Source of the DNA: Rhinopomastus cyanomelas
Taxonomy: Eukaryota; Chordata; Aves; Bucerotiformes; Rhinopomastidae
Direction of reading: 5' to 3'
DNA length: 64,000 nucleotides
Assembly (NCBI GenBank): GCA_013400115.1
Contig: VXBP01010410.1
Coordinates: 171,855-235,854 of the forward strand
Numbering within the stretch: the first letter of the stretch is position 1; every line of letters begins with the position of its first letter. Of this stretch, positions 24,995 to 35,062 are shown one piece after another. Both the position numbers and the translations under genes were made by a program. The notes below the pieces were generated by a model. It made no database searches. It was given only the letters and a program-made list of their open reading frames with translations, and had not been told where the DNA came from.

Positions 24995-25705
24995 CCGAAG
25001 CAGCCTGGCTGGCGCGCCTGTGCCGTGCTGTGCTCAGGGACTGTGCGTTGCAATGGGAGTAGGAGCCTCAGATCCTCTTGCTGATACGCCAGGAAAGACG
25101 TATACAGGGATTTAACGCGAGCTTTGCGTGACGGATCAAGGAGGAGGACAGCCTCACCGGACAGAGTCAGCATAGTTCTGTTGCAGCTGCAGTCACAGAT
25201 GCGAAAGACCGAATTTTAAGTTCTCTATAGAAACAGAGTTTGGAGTTTTCTGGAGTTTGCTGAGCCGTCAGCCAGAGACTTGGCCCAAGCCTAGACACTT
25301 TGGCTTTGGATGGTGCTTCACGCTACAGAGAGATGCTACCTGTTGCGGAGGCAAGTCACAGTGAAGTACTGAGTGCAGAAATGCTCAGCTAGGAGGTTGG
25401 TTTTGTTTTGCTTTTAGTTTCCAGTTAGGCAAAAAAGGCCAAGGAAGCGGAGAGGGAATGCAAAGACCTACGACGCTATTAGATACTCTTTAATGAAGAA
25501 CTTCTGCTTGCAAAGGCAGAGCAAGACCAGCCTTTTATTTTTGCCTAATCGCTGCTACGCGTCTAGAATGCAGCATCTTTGCGGATGCGATGAGCCCTGT
25601 CTGAGAGCAACTGTTACGATACCGGTATCGAGGCTCTGCTAATTGTATTGCTTTTGCTTCTGTAATTTTAGCAGAAAAGGCCCAGGCAGCAAGTCAGTGT
25701 TGTCG
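24995..25705. promoter_or_regulatory. CpG-enriched block, candidate promoter or enhancer
   Basis: I counted 29 CpG dinucleotides in about 710 bp by eye, roughly one per 24 bp. That is far denser than in the AT-rich intron around it and close to what base composition alone would predict. The block ends about 750 bp before the GLI2 exon at 26459. It contains the 14-bp perfect palindrome CGATACCGGTATCG at 25617-25630. No TATA box or clear first exon was identified. A hypomethylated regulatory element or alternative GLI2 promoter is inference. Confidence 0.4.
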
Positions 25706-26458
25706 GGGTGCTGTGAAGAAATAACCTGATGAATTTTCCATCAGATTGACTCACTCAAATATTCTCACTGCTAACTTTTGGGGTCAATAATAAATATTAA
25801 AACCTGTGGATTTAATAAGTCAATGTAGGTGTTCTCTGCCTTTTGAGACCACTTTATCTTTCCATCAAAGATGAAACAAGCTTCTCAAATGAATAAAAAA
25901 TAGGGCCTCAAGTGATTACAAGTGAGAGCAATTTGGGCTCCTCTCTCAGAACCTGGCAGTAGGCACTTTTGAGGCTCCTCTGTCTGCCTAGATGGTCTGC
26001 ATTAGCGCTGCTCTCACCGTTATGTTTTTAGGTAAATATTTCCAGCGTATGTGTACAGACCTTCAGGAAAGGTGTTTGCTGCCACTCCAGGCATGAGGGA
26101 TGACGCGGGTCTGGATCCCGCCGGGCTCTGTTGAGTCTGATTTGCGTTGCAAGTCTAGTTTTCCTTGGTGCTTCCTATAATCTCCTCAAGTTCAAAGAGC
26201 GCTTAGCTGCTTGTCTTTGTCAAAAACCCTGTTGGAGATCTTTTATGTCGAAGATGTAGGATTTCTCCGCATGACTTTGATTATTTATTCATTCCACTTC
26301 TCTGGTGTATGATAGCGCTGATATCATGAAGACCCCTTGTCTTGCACTGCTCTTGCTCTGAAATTCATGGAGATTTAGTGCCTTTGAAATTGTTTTAAAA
26401 GGAAAGGAAAAGTTTTTGAAGTTCCTTTTTTTTCTTCTTCTTCTGTTCCACTCAACAG

Positions 26459-26564
26459 TGCCGCAGCACATTTTTCCGGCTTTCCACGCTCCTTTGCCAA
26501 TTGACATGCGCCACCAGGAAGGACGATACCATTATGAACCTCACTCTATCCACACTATCCACGG
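26459..26564 (+). CDS. GLI2: GLI2 coding exon (N-terminal region), first in window
   Basis: Internal coding exon of GLI2, the C2H2 zinc-finger transcription factor that executes Hedgehog signalling at primary cilium and nucleus. The 106-nt exon starts after a long pyrimidine tract and CAG at 26456-26458 and ends before GTAAGT at 26565. It enters in phase 1 (its TG completes a valine codon whose first base lies upstream) and leaves two bases of a glycine codon. The peptide reads VPQHIFPAFHAPLPIDM followed by RHQEGRYHYEPH and SIHTIHG. From memory, mammalian GLI2 has VPQHLL..FHAPLPIDMRHQEGRYHYEPH at about residues 50-80. GLI3 differs here (it has ARHHEGRYHYDP), so GLI2 is preferred over GLI3. 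The next exon in the window continues the frame exactly. The region belongs to the N-terminal repressor-associated part. The initiator exon is upstream of the window. Confidence 0.95.
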
Positions 26565-29500
26565 GTAAGTCTTGCACCTCTGCTCCTGTGCCTTGCTAAA
26601 CCATCGGCCACCCGCTAAACCATCCGGCTGCTAAAGTCCCGGGGTCTTGCTGCCCTCCTGGCAGACTAGCCTTACCAGCCACTGGCCACCCCGCTGTCCT
26701 CATCCACTGACAGTACTGACCTGCCTGGCAGGACTGCTCTACAGCTCTGTTAATCCTATAGAAGTGACACACAGCAGCAGGACAGGAGTACAGGACTTCC
26801 ATGCTGCTCATTATCTTGCTGAGGTCTCAGGGACAGGCTTGACATGTGCTTCTTGTACCCATGGTGTTTCTCACATCATGCCATGCCAGGCTCTTCTCTG
26901 GCACCAAAGATGGCAAAGATCTGACACGCAGCACCCTCCGTTTTGAGACCTTGAGGACTGTTTCTCCCTGCCCACCAGCTGTGGGGACAACAGAAAAAAG
27001 GTTGCTGGAATGCTGTAATTCAGTTTGATTTCACTGATCAACAGCCTCGATAGGCTGGATGGTGTTTTCTAAAGTGTGATAAAAAGACAGGTCCTCATGC
27101 TGGTGTCTGTCTACTCTAGAGGGGGAGGACCCTGGGTTTTAGTGATGATGGTCCTTTCTTCCCGAGGCCGTTTATAGGCAGCGAGAAGAGGCGGTGGGTC
27201 AGGGGCTGTACCTCAGGAGAGGGGATCATCTGGTCTGGGACATGACAGCTCGAAAATCCTTGATGCCTTAGAGGATGTTTATACTGAGATTTGGGTTCTC
27301 TTCCTATAAGCTTTGATCAGGGCAGAGGAAAAGGAGACAGTGGGGAAGCGAGCCAAGGCTCCAGTGCCCATGTGACCAGAAGGGTTTATCTTTGTCCTTG
27401 AAATGTGCCATCCCTGTAGGAGGTGAGAAGTAGCCTGATGGGATTGGTGGTCCCACAGCCACCTTGAAATTCCTCAAACCACATACGAAATGTAGGGTTC
27501 AGCTAGCAGCTGCGGGACGGGTCCCAGAGCACTTGGTGGAAGGGAACTCATGAGGGCTGTGAATGTTATGCAAGAAGATCAAGGGAAGAATAAATAATTC
27601 TTATGGCTTAAAAAACTCTCATTCGATCCTATGGAGCACTGTTGTGGCCCTTGCCATCCAGCCAGGGTCAGTGCTCGCCCAGCTTTGCAGGGGCTGTTCG
27701 TAGAGCTGTGGGTTTTCTGGATAGGTGTGAATGGGAGAACAATCCCGGGCAGGCAAGTAACACAGATGGCAGCAGCCAAGAGATCTGTGGAGTCCCACAG
27801 CCACCAGGACTTTATTAAGCTTCCAAAATGCTGCAGTAAAAAAATGATAGGGCATTCCCCTGGATCCGACCAGAAGACAAGTGCTAGTCTTTTTGGCTGG
27901 CTGTCAGTTTCACTGGATGTTTAAAGGGACAGAGCAGGTCCTTCCATGCTGTGTGCAAAGGGAAAAGATGGAGTAGGTTGTTAACATGGGAACTCGGGGG
28001 GGACTAAGGGGGTCTGAATGAAATAATTTTGGCCTTGCATGCAAACGCATGCAAAAATTGTAGAAAAAGGAAATACAGAGTAATAAGAAACTTACTGGTT
28101 GATAGATAATAAGGCGGATATCTGGCTAATAAAGCACATACTCACTTCTGAAAGGGACAGTATTCAAAACAGTAGTTAGAAGAGAGAGTGGCAGATGCTC
28201 AGATGTCTGGCACAGATTATTCGTGTGACACTCACCATGCTCCTTTTCACTTCTTGGGAGAAGGATCAGGTGCACTGCCTCTGCTCTAGAGGTCTGCAGC
28301 AGTTTCTTCAGTGGACTAATGCAGGGTCTTCTCCAAAATACAACCAAGAACAAGCCAGCTGGTGACATGTACCAGTGAATCATATACCCCAGCGCAGGAG
28401 ACAGTCTTTTATCATGTTGGTGTTGTCCACTGCTCAACCCTGTGTGCAGTGCTGGCAGAGCAGCTTTCAGTTTGTCTGCACCAACGCTAATAATCTGCTG
28501 TTTTAGCAGTGACCGCGTTTGTCTATCAGCAAACAGTGTCCTGCTTTTTGGGTAGAGTTGTTGGCAAATACCTATTGCCCTTCTTCTTTGGGATCCTTCA
28601 CCCTCCCAGCAAGCGCTTTCACAAAAATGACTTTGTGAGGCCTTAAAAAAGGAGACAGAGTCTTCTTTGAAATGACCTGTACATTGCGCTGAAGGGTGCT
28701 TCTGTGGCTGGGGAAGTACAAAAATTGAGCAGCCAACTGCTTCTTTTCTGTAGAGGTTTTTTAGGGTCAGTGGAGTCCCACCTCTGTCTGTCTCTTTTCT
28801 AAGAGCCATGAACTATGGCACAACCACATTGGGAAAAATCTTGCCAGCTGTGATGTTAGTCTCTCGGTCATTTTTTCTCTTTCAAATTTATTGGCAAGCC
28901 CTTTAACCTCATCTCTTGCCCTTTCCTCCTCTAGTTTTTGTGCTAATTCTCTTCTATCTTCCTCATGTCTGCTCTGATGGTCATAACATAGGTCTCTCCC
29001 TCGCTGCTGGAGGATGTCCAGTATGAAATCATCCAGGACATGCTGGTGGAGCTGGACTAGGATTACTTAGTGGTTGCATGGCTCTCATTCCATAAACTCA
29101 GTGGACTCTGCAGGCACGATTGACTAGAAACTGATAATGCAGAAATCCAGCCTTCTGTTTAAAGAAGTCAAACCCAACCAGACCAAAAGCATTTTCATGT
29201 TTTCACTCTGGAAAATTACAGCAAATATTTGGAAGTAAAATTGTGTCTCTGAGTTTTGGCTCTATGATTAATGTTCTCAGTGCCTGACAGAGAGCCCCCA
29301 ATTCATCAAGCCCATATTCTAGCTGTCTGCTGTCTTGCTGGTACCAAATTTATCTAATTACATGAACGTCACCCAGCAAATTAAGTATAGTCTCATTTGT
29401 TGTTAACTATGAGGTCTTATTACTTGCCTGCTGCATTATGTCAAAGATTTGTTTCTCGATTGCTCAGTGTGACACAGCAGCGCATTCCCCTTCATCACTG

Positions 29501-30098
29501 TTTGCGTTTAGCCTAATGAGAGTGTACGTTACTTTATCCTAACGGGAGGAAACTCAGCTGCAAGGATCTCACAAGCAGCACCATCTGTGGGACCTTTTCT
29601 TGGTAATACGAATGGGAATATGGAAAACTCAAATAACAAGAGACCCACGTACCAAGGCCTGGAAGATTTGCTGCATTTCTGTTCCCTGTTGCCAGTCTTT
29701 ATGTCTCAGTGATTTCCTTGTTAAGCAGCAGGAAAATGAAGCCAGAACTTGAGTCTTCTTCCAGATCACTGAGTATTTATTATATGTGTCCAGAAGCAGA
29801 TTGTGTTGGTATTTCCTTGAAATACACTTCAAGAGGTCTTTTTTTCTGAGTGTTTCAGTGTTTTCCAGTCATTAGAAGCACTCATTTTCCCGTACAACCT
29901 CTATTGGTTTTACTTCTTTGATAATACTGATTTTGGACCTCTTTTGGTTTTTGTTATTTGGGAGGTCGATGCGCGTTAAGAAGAATTCAGGAGAATTGGG
30001 GCACTTAATTGGCTTCTCTAGCAAAATAAAGTATCTCATCCAGATGACTCTGGAGCTCTCTGCAGTGCAAACCAACAGGATTCAAGGCAATCACCCTG

Positions 30099-30148
30099 CA
30101 ATATGACACTTCTGAGCTTCTGGTCATGTGAAGGATATGAGCAGGGGG
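30099..30148 (+). repeat. Left flanking direct repeat of the composite CR1
   Basis: About 50 bp including ACTTCTGAGCTT and TGGTCATGTGAAGGATA. It recurs, with about six differences, at 30967-31016 on the other side of the CR1. Confidence 0.8.
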
Positions 30149-30962
30149 ACCTGTTGGAGAGCAGTGTAGGAAAAGAGACCTGGGACTCCAGATGGAGAGC
30201 AGGATGGCCAGGAGTCAAAAATGGCACTTGTGACCAAGAAGGCCAGTGACGTCCTGGGGTGAATCAGAAGCAGGGTGGTTAGCAGATCAAGAGAGGTGCT
30301 TTTCCCCCTCTACTCTGCCCTGGTGAAACCACACCTGGAGTATTGTGACCAGTTCTGGGCCTTTCAGTTCAAGAAGGACACAGAACTGCTGGAGAGAGTC
30401 CAGCGCAGAGACACAAACATGACGAAGAGAGTGGAACACCTCCTTGACAAGGAAAGGCCGAGGGAGATAGGTCTCTTGAGCTTTGAAAGAAGGAAACTGG
30501 GGAGTGACTTCATTAATATTTATAAATATGTGATGGGTGGGTGTCAGGAGGATAGAGCCAGGCTCTGCTCGGTGTCATCCAATGACGGGACACAGGGTAA
30601 TGTGTGTAAGCTGGAACAGAGGAGGTTCCACCTAAATATGAGAAGATACTTCTTCCTGGTGAGGGTGACGGAGTGCTGGAAAGGGCTGCCCAGGGGGGTT
30701 GTGGAGTTTCCTTCTCTGCAGACATTTAAAACCCACCTGGCCGTGTTTCCATGCGACAGGATGTATGTGATCCTGCTGTGGCAGGGGGATTGCATAAGAT
30801 GAACTTTCAAGGTCCCTTCCAATCCCTAATCACAGAATCATCAGGGATTGGAAGGGACCTTGAAAGATCATCCAGTCCAATCCCCCTACCACAGCAGGAC
30901 CACCTAGAGCAGGTCTCACAGGAACACATCCAGACAGGCTTGTTTTGTGATTCTGTGATCAC
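30147..30962 (+). mobile_element. Composite CR1: plus copy with an inverted CR1 tail in its 3' end
   Basis: The plus-oriented CR1 runs from GACCTGTTGGAG at about 30147 to AATCCCTAAT at 30830, with an ORF2 C-terminal frame at 30275-30802. An inverted CR1 3' fragment occupies about 30831-30942, and the remaining host-type tail TTTTGTGATTCTGTGATCAC follows at 30943-30962. About 50-bp imperfect direct repeats flank the whole (30099-30148 and 30967-31016), in the geometry of a target-site duplication. Confidence 0.85.
30804..30866. repeat. 24-bp perfect inverted repeat from tail-to-tail CR1
   Basis: Arms 30804-30827 and 30843-30866 are exact reverse complements around a 15-base loop. They are formed by the 3' signature of the plus CR1 and the inverted CR1 tail. 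The same structure recurs at 32928-32990 in the duplicate contig. Confidence 0.95.
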
Positions 30963-30966
30963 TGTA

Positions 30967-31016
30967 CATTATGATACTTCTGAGCTTGTGGTCATGTGAA
31001 GGATAGAGTCAGGGGG
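30967..31016 (+). repeat. Right flanking direct repeat of the composite CR1
   Basis: Counterpart of 30099-30148, starting four bases after the CR1 tail. Shared blocks are ACTTCTGAGCTT and TGGTCATGTGAAGGATA, followed by an AGGGGGG run. Confidence 0.8.
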
Positions 31017-31397
31017 GCAGGATTAGAGCCTAGTGGGTCCTGCAAAAGTCTTCGATGCAAAGTGAAGTAAAACTGAATAAGGGTTGAAGCCTGTTTCAGG
31101 AACGTAGCTCTCAAAAGCTAAAACATTATAGAAAATCACTTTGGAGATTCTGGCGATTTTGTACACGGGAGATAATGCATTAGATTACAGAACCAAATAC
31201 TCTTTTTCTCTGGACCACCTCTGGCACAGGATGGCCCGGGCTTTGTGCAAGAGCAGCTGTGGGTGTTACATTTGTTTTCTGTGTGTATTCTACTTGGTCA
31301 GGATTTCAGTGTTCACACTTGGCTCTGTGCAGAGCATGGATCAGCGTTACTGGCATGAAAGTCATCGGCCAGAGTGTCTCAGCAGGTTCAAAGCTGA

Positions 31398-31398
31398 N
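31398..31398. other. Assembly gap placeholder (single N)
   Basis: A single N joining the two copies of direct repeat A. Confidence 0.98.
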
Positions 31399-33521
31399 TC
31401 TCAGTGCCTGACAGAGAGCCCCCAATTCATCAAGCCCATATTCTAGCTGTCTGCTGTCTTGCTGGTACCAAATTTATCTAATTACATGAACGTCACCCAG
31501 CAAATTAAGTATAGTCTCATTTGTTGTTAACTATGAGGTCTTATTACTTGCCTGCTGCATTATGTCAAAGATTTGTTTCTCGATTGCTCAGTGTGACACA
31601 GCAGCGCATTCCCCTTCATCACTGTTTGCGTTTAGCCTAATGAGAGTGTACGTTACTTTATCCTAACGGGAGGAAACTCAGCTGCAAGGATCTCACAAGC
31701 AGCACCATCTGTGGGACCTTTTCTTGGTAATACGAATGGGAATATGGAAAACTCAAATAACAAGAGACCCACGTACCAAGGCCTGGAAGATTTGCTGCAT
31801 TTCTGTTCCCTGTTGCCAGTCTTTATGTCTCAGTGATTTCCTTGTTAAGCAGCAGGAAAATGAAGCCAGAACTTGAGTCTTCTTCCAGATCACTGAGTAT
31901 TTATTATATGTGTCCAGAAGCAGATTGTGTTGGTATTTCCTTGAAATACACTTCAAGAGGTCTTTTTTTCTGAGTGTTTCAGTGTTTTCCAGTCATTAGA
32001 AGCACTCATTTTCCCGTACAACCTCTATTGGTTTTACTTCTTTGATAATACTGATTTTGGACCTCTTTTGGTTTTTGTTATTTGGGAGGTCGATGCGCGT
32101 TAAGAAGAATTCAGGAGAATTGGGGCACTTAATTGGCTTATCTAGCAAAATAAAGTATCTCATCCAGATGACTCTGGAGCTCTCTGCAGTGCAAACCAAC
32201 AGGATTCAAGGCAATCACCCTGCAATATGACACTTCTGAGCTTCTGGTCATGTGAAGGATATGAGCAGGGGGACCTGTTGGAGAGCAGTGTAGGAAAAGA
32301 GACCTGGGACTCCAGATGGAGAGCAGGATGGCCAGGAGTCAAAAATGGCACTTGTGACCAAGAAGGCCAGTGACGTCCTGGGGTGAATCAGAAGCAGGGT
32401 GGTTAGCAGATCAAGAGAGGTGCTTTTCCCCCTCTACTCTGCCCTGGTGAAACCACACCTGGAGTATTGTGACCAGTTCTGGGCCTTTCAGTTCAAGAAG
32501 GACACAGAACTGCTGGAGAGAGTCCAGCGCAGAGACACAAACATGACGAAGAGAGTGGAACACCTCCTTGACAAGGAAAGGCCGAGGGAGATAGGTCTCT
32601 TGAGCTTTGAAAGAAGGAAACTGGGGAGTGACTTCATTAATATTTATAAATATGTGATGGGTGGGTGTCAGGAGGATAGAGCCAGGCTCTGCTCGGTGTC
32701 ATCCAATGACGGGACACAGGGTAATGTGTGTAAGCTGGAACAGAGGAGGTTCCACCTAAATATGAGAAGATACTTCTTCCTGGTGAGGGTGACGGAGTGC
32801 TGGAAAGGGCTGCCCAGGGGGGTTGTGGAGTTTCCTTCTCTGCAGACATTTAAAACCCACCTGGCCGTGTTTCCATGCGACAGGATGTATGTGATCCTGC
32901 TGTGGCAGGGGGATTGCATAAGATGAACTTTCAAGGTCCCTTCCAATCCCTAATCACAGAATCATCAGGGATTGGAAGGGACCTTGAAAGATCATCCAGT
33001 CCAATCCCCCTACCACAGCAGGACCACCTAGAGCAGGTCTCACAGGAACACATCCAGACAGGCTTGTTTTGTGATTCTGTGATCACTGTACATTATGATA
33101 CTTCTGAGCTTGTGGTCATGTGAAGGATAGAGTCAGGGGGGCAGGATTAGAGCCTAGTGGGTCCTGCAAAAGTCTTCGATGCAAAGTGAAGTAAAACTGA
33201 ATAAGGGTTGAAGCCTGTTTCAGGAACGTAGCTCTCAAAAGCTAAAACATTATAGAAAATCACTTTGGAGATTCTGGCGATTTTGTACACGGGAGATAAT
33301 GCATTAGATTACAGAACCAAATACTCTTTTTCTCTGGACCACCTCTGGCACAGGATGGCCCGGGCTTTGTGCAAGAGCAGCTGTGGGTGTTACATTTGTT
33401 TTCTGTGTGTATTCTACTTGGTCAGGATTTCAGTGTTCACACTTGGCTCTGTGCAGAGCATGGATCAGCGTTACTGGCATGAAAGTCATCGGCCAGAGTG
33501 TCTCAGCAGGTTCAAAGCTGA
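31399..33521 (+). repeat. Large direct repeat A, copy 2 (left part of middle contig)
   Basis: Second copy of 29275-31397, starting immediately after the N. The same chance ORFs and the same CR1 recur at +2124. Its last 307 bases (33215-33521) are also the first part of direct repeat B, so that core occurs three times in the window. Confidence 0.95.
32271..33086 (+). mobile_element. Composite CR1, second assembly copy
   Basis: Same element as at 30147-30962, shifted by 2124 bp within direct repeat A copy 2. It is probably not an independent insertion. Confidence 0.85.
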
Positions 33522-35061
33522 ACCAAGCAAGTACACTTCAACAGTTACCACAGGTTCTTTTCTAACAAAGGGGGTATTTTGCATTTCAGCAAGCTTCACA
33601 AAAGCCTACTCCACTGTGGCATGGTCTCTGCAATAACTCCATCCACTTTAGACCAAAGGGACTCCTCGCATCAGCTTTGCAAGATCAAGCTCTTGGCTAC
33701 AGACGAGAGCTGCTGGCAGATCAAGCAAGCAATTACTGGTAGCCCACTTCCACTCCCTGCTTCTAGGTGTGTGCTTAGCTAACTCTCAACTTGTTTTCTT
33801 AAAGCACAACAAAAATAACTTAAAAACTCCTTAGCTCAGCTTAAAAGTCGCTGCCAATGCAAAAGCCTTCAGGGCTAACCCTTGTAAACAGCATGCCCAG
33901 GCTTGACTCAGCAAGAAGCTTTTTAGCAGTAGCTCCTAAACTGTGGTTAAAACCCATCAGGCATTATGCAGTGCAACAAACAAAAGCAGCCTTGTTTTTC
34001 TACCGACATCCTGGTGGTGTTTCAAGATGCAGTTCTGTCATTATTTACTGACAAAATGTTGTTGTTGTTGTTCTGTGCGCAAAAAGGATCCCTGAGCCAA
34101 CAGTCACAAATTCTTTTCATGAGGACTGGATTGTCCCAACGACCTAAACATAGAAAACACTCCATCTCCATGATAATGTGGGGTTGCCCTTAATTTCCCT
34201 CTGGTAGGGCTTTTATCTGGTTTAATCATGAATCTTCCTCCATTTCCCTGAGATCTGAATATATTAGAGATTTTGCCTGATATTCAGCCTACGCTTTTTC
34301 CTTTATCTGATCCTATTACCCCTCCTTGTTTTCTTTTTACTACATTGAAAATAACAGAATAACCCTTTGGGATCAGTTCCAAAGTTCCTGAGCTGTTAAG
34401 GCAAGGTAGTTCACAGACAGGCAAGGTGGCTGTTAGGTATTTCATCATCTCTGAAGTCTCAAGGTTTACAAATTCACCAAATTTAATGTTGAACCAGGGT
34501 GTTGCATGTTGGATATCTGTTTCAGGCTGGTTTTGTCTTTCCTTTGTTGTTTTTTGTGAGAGTCAGCCAAAGGAGGCCAAGTGGGGTTAAGGGAAAATAT
34601 GTTGTTCAGCCATACAAAAAGTAATCATCATAACCTTACTACTTCGCTTTGGGAAACGCCAGCATCTTTTAATTTTGTCGATGTGCTTTTTGCTGTTCCT
34701 GCTTCTAAAAGAAACACAGGAAAACCACCCTTAACTTTGCTAGGTAGAAACCCTTTGAGAAACCTTCATTCCAGTGCACTCAGTGAGGGAGCATCAGAGT
34801 TCTGCAGTGATATTTGCTGAGTGCCCCCATGGTCCTGACTGAGCTCTAGCCGAACCCTGCCAGGGCTTCCCTGCTCCCTGTTCTCTGTTAGGGCCTCTCA
34901 TTCTTCCCTTCCACTCAGTGGGAAACATGACCACAGCTTGATGGCTGAGGGGGGGCCGGTGGCATCGCACGCTCGCAAAGTCGCCTTTGTGCAGCATTGG
35001 GCACGCGAGAAGAGCCTTTGGTTAACCTCTGTGGGACATGGCTCCCACGAGACCTCAGCTT
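33215..35061 (+). repeat. Large direct repeat B, copy 1 (end of middle contig)
   Basis: Repeated at 35063-36904. The offset is 1848 for the first about 55 bases and 1843 thereafter, because of a 5-bp length difference at about 33272-33288. There is at least one substitution (C at 33798, T at 35641). It ends at the single N at 35062. Confidence 0.95.
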
Positions 35062-35062
35062 N
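35062..35062. other. Assembly gap placeholder (single N)
   Basis: A single N joining the two copies of direct repeat B. Confidence 0.98.

Larger units (their letters stand above)
1..26458 (+). other. GLI2: GLI2 intron upstream of the first exon in the window
   Basis: Assigned as intron because the exon at 26459 enters in phase 1, so a coding exon must lie upstream, and no GLI2-like coding block is visible here. Contents are CR1 copies (listed separately), a tRNA-like remnant, a MIR-like SINE, a tetranucleotide microsatellite and a CpG-enriched block. The CR1-free stretches 1-904, 1536-3030, 4550-6010, 7945-9695, 10270-11400, 11810-14720, 14935-16910, 17025-18555, 19050-22980 and 23615-24990 contain no ORF I recognise. 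An alternative first exon within the CpG-rich block cannot be excluded. Confidence 0.8.
29275..31397 (+). repeat. Large direct repeat A, copy 1 (end of left contig)
   Basis: Identical over 2,123 bp to 31399-33521 (offset 2124) except for at least one substitution (C at 30016 versus A at 32140). It ends exactly at the single N at 31398. It contains a composite CR1. See the finding on a redundant haplotig. Confidence 0.95.
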
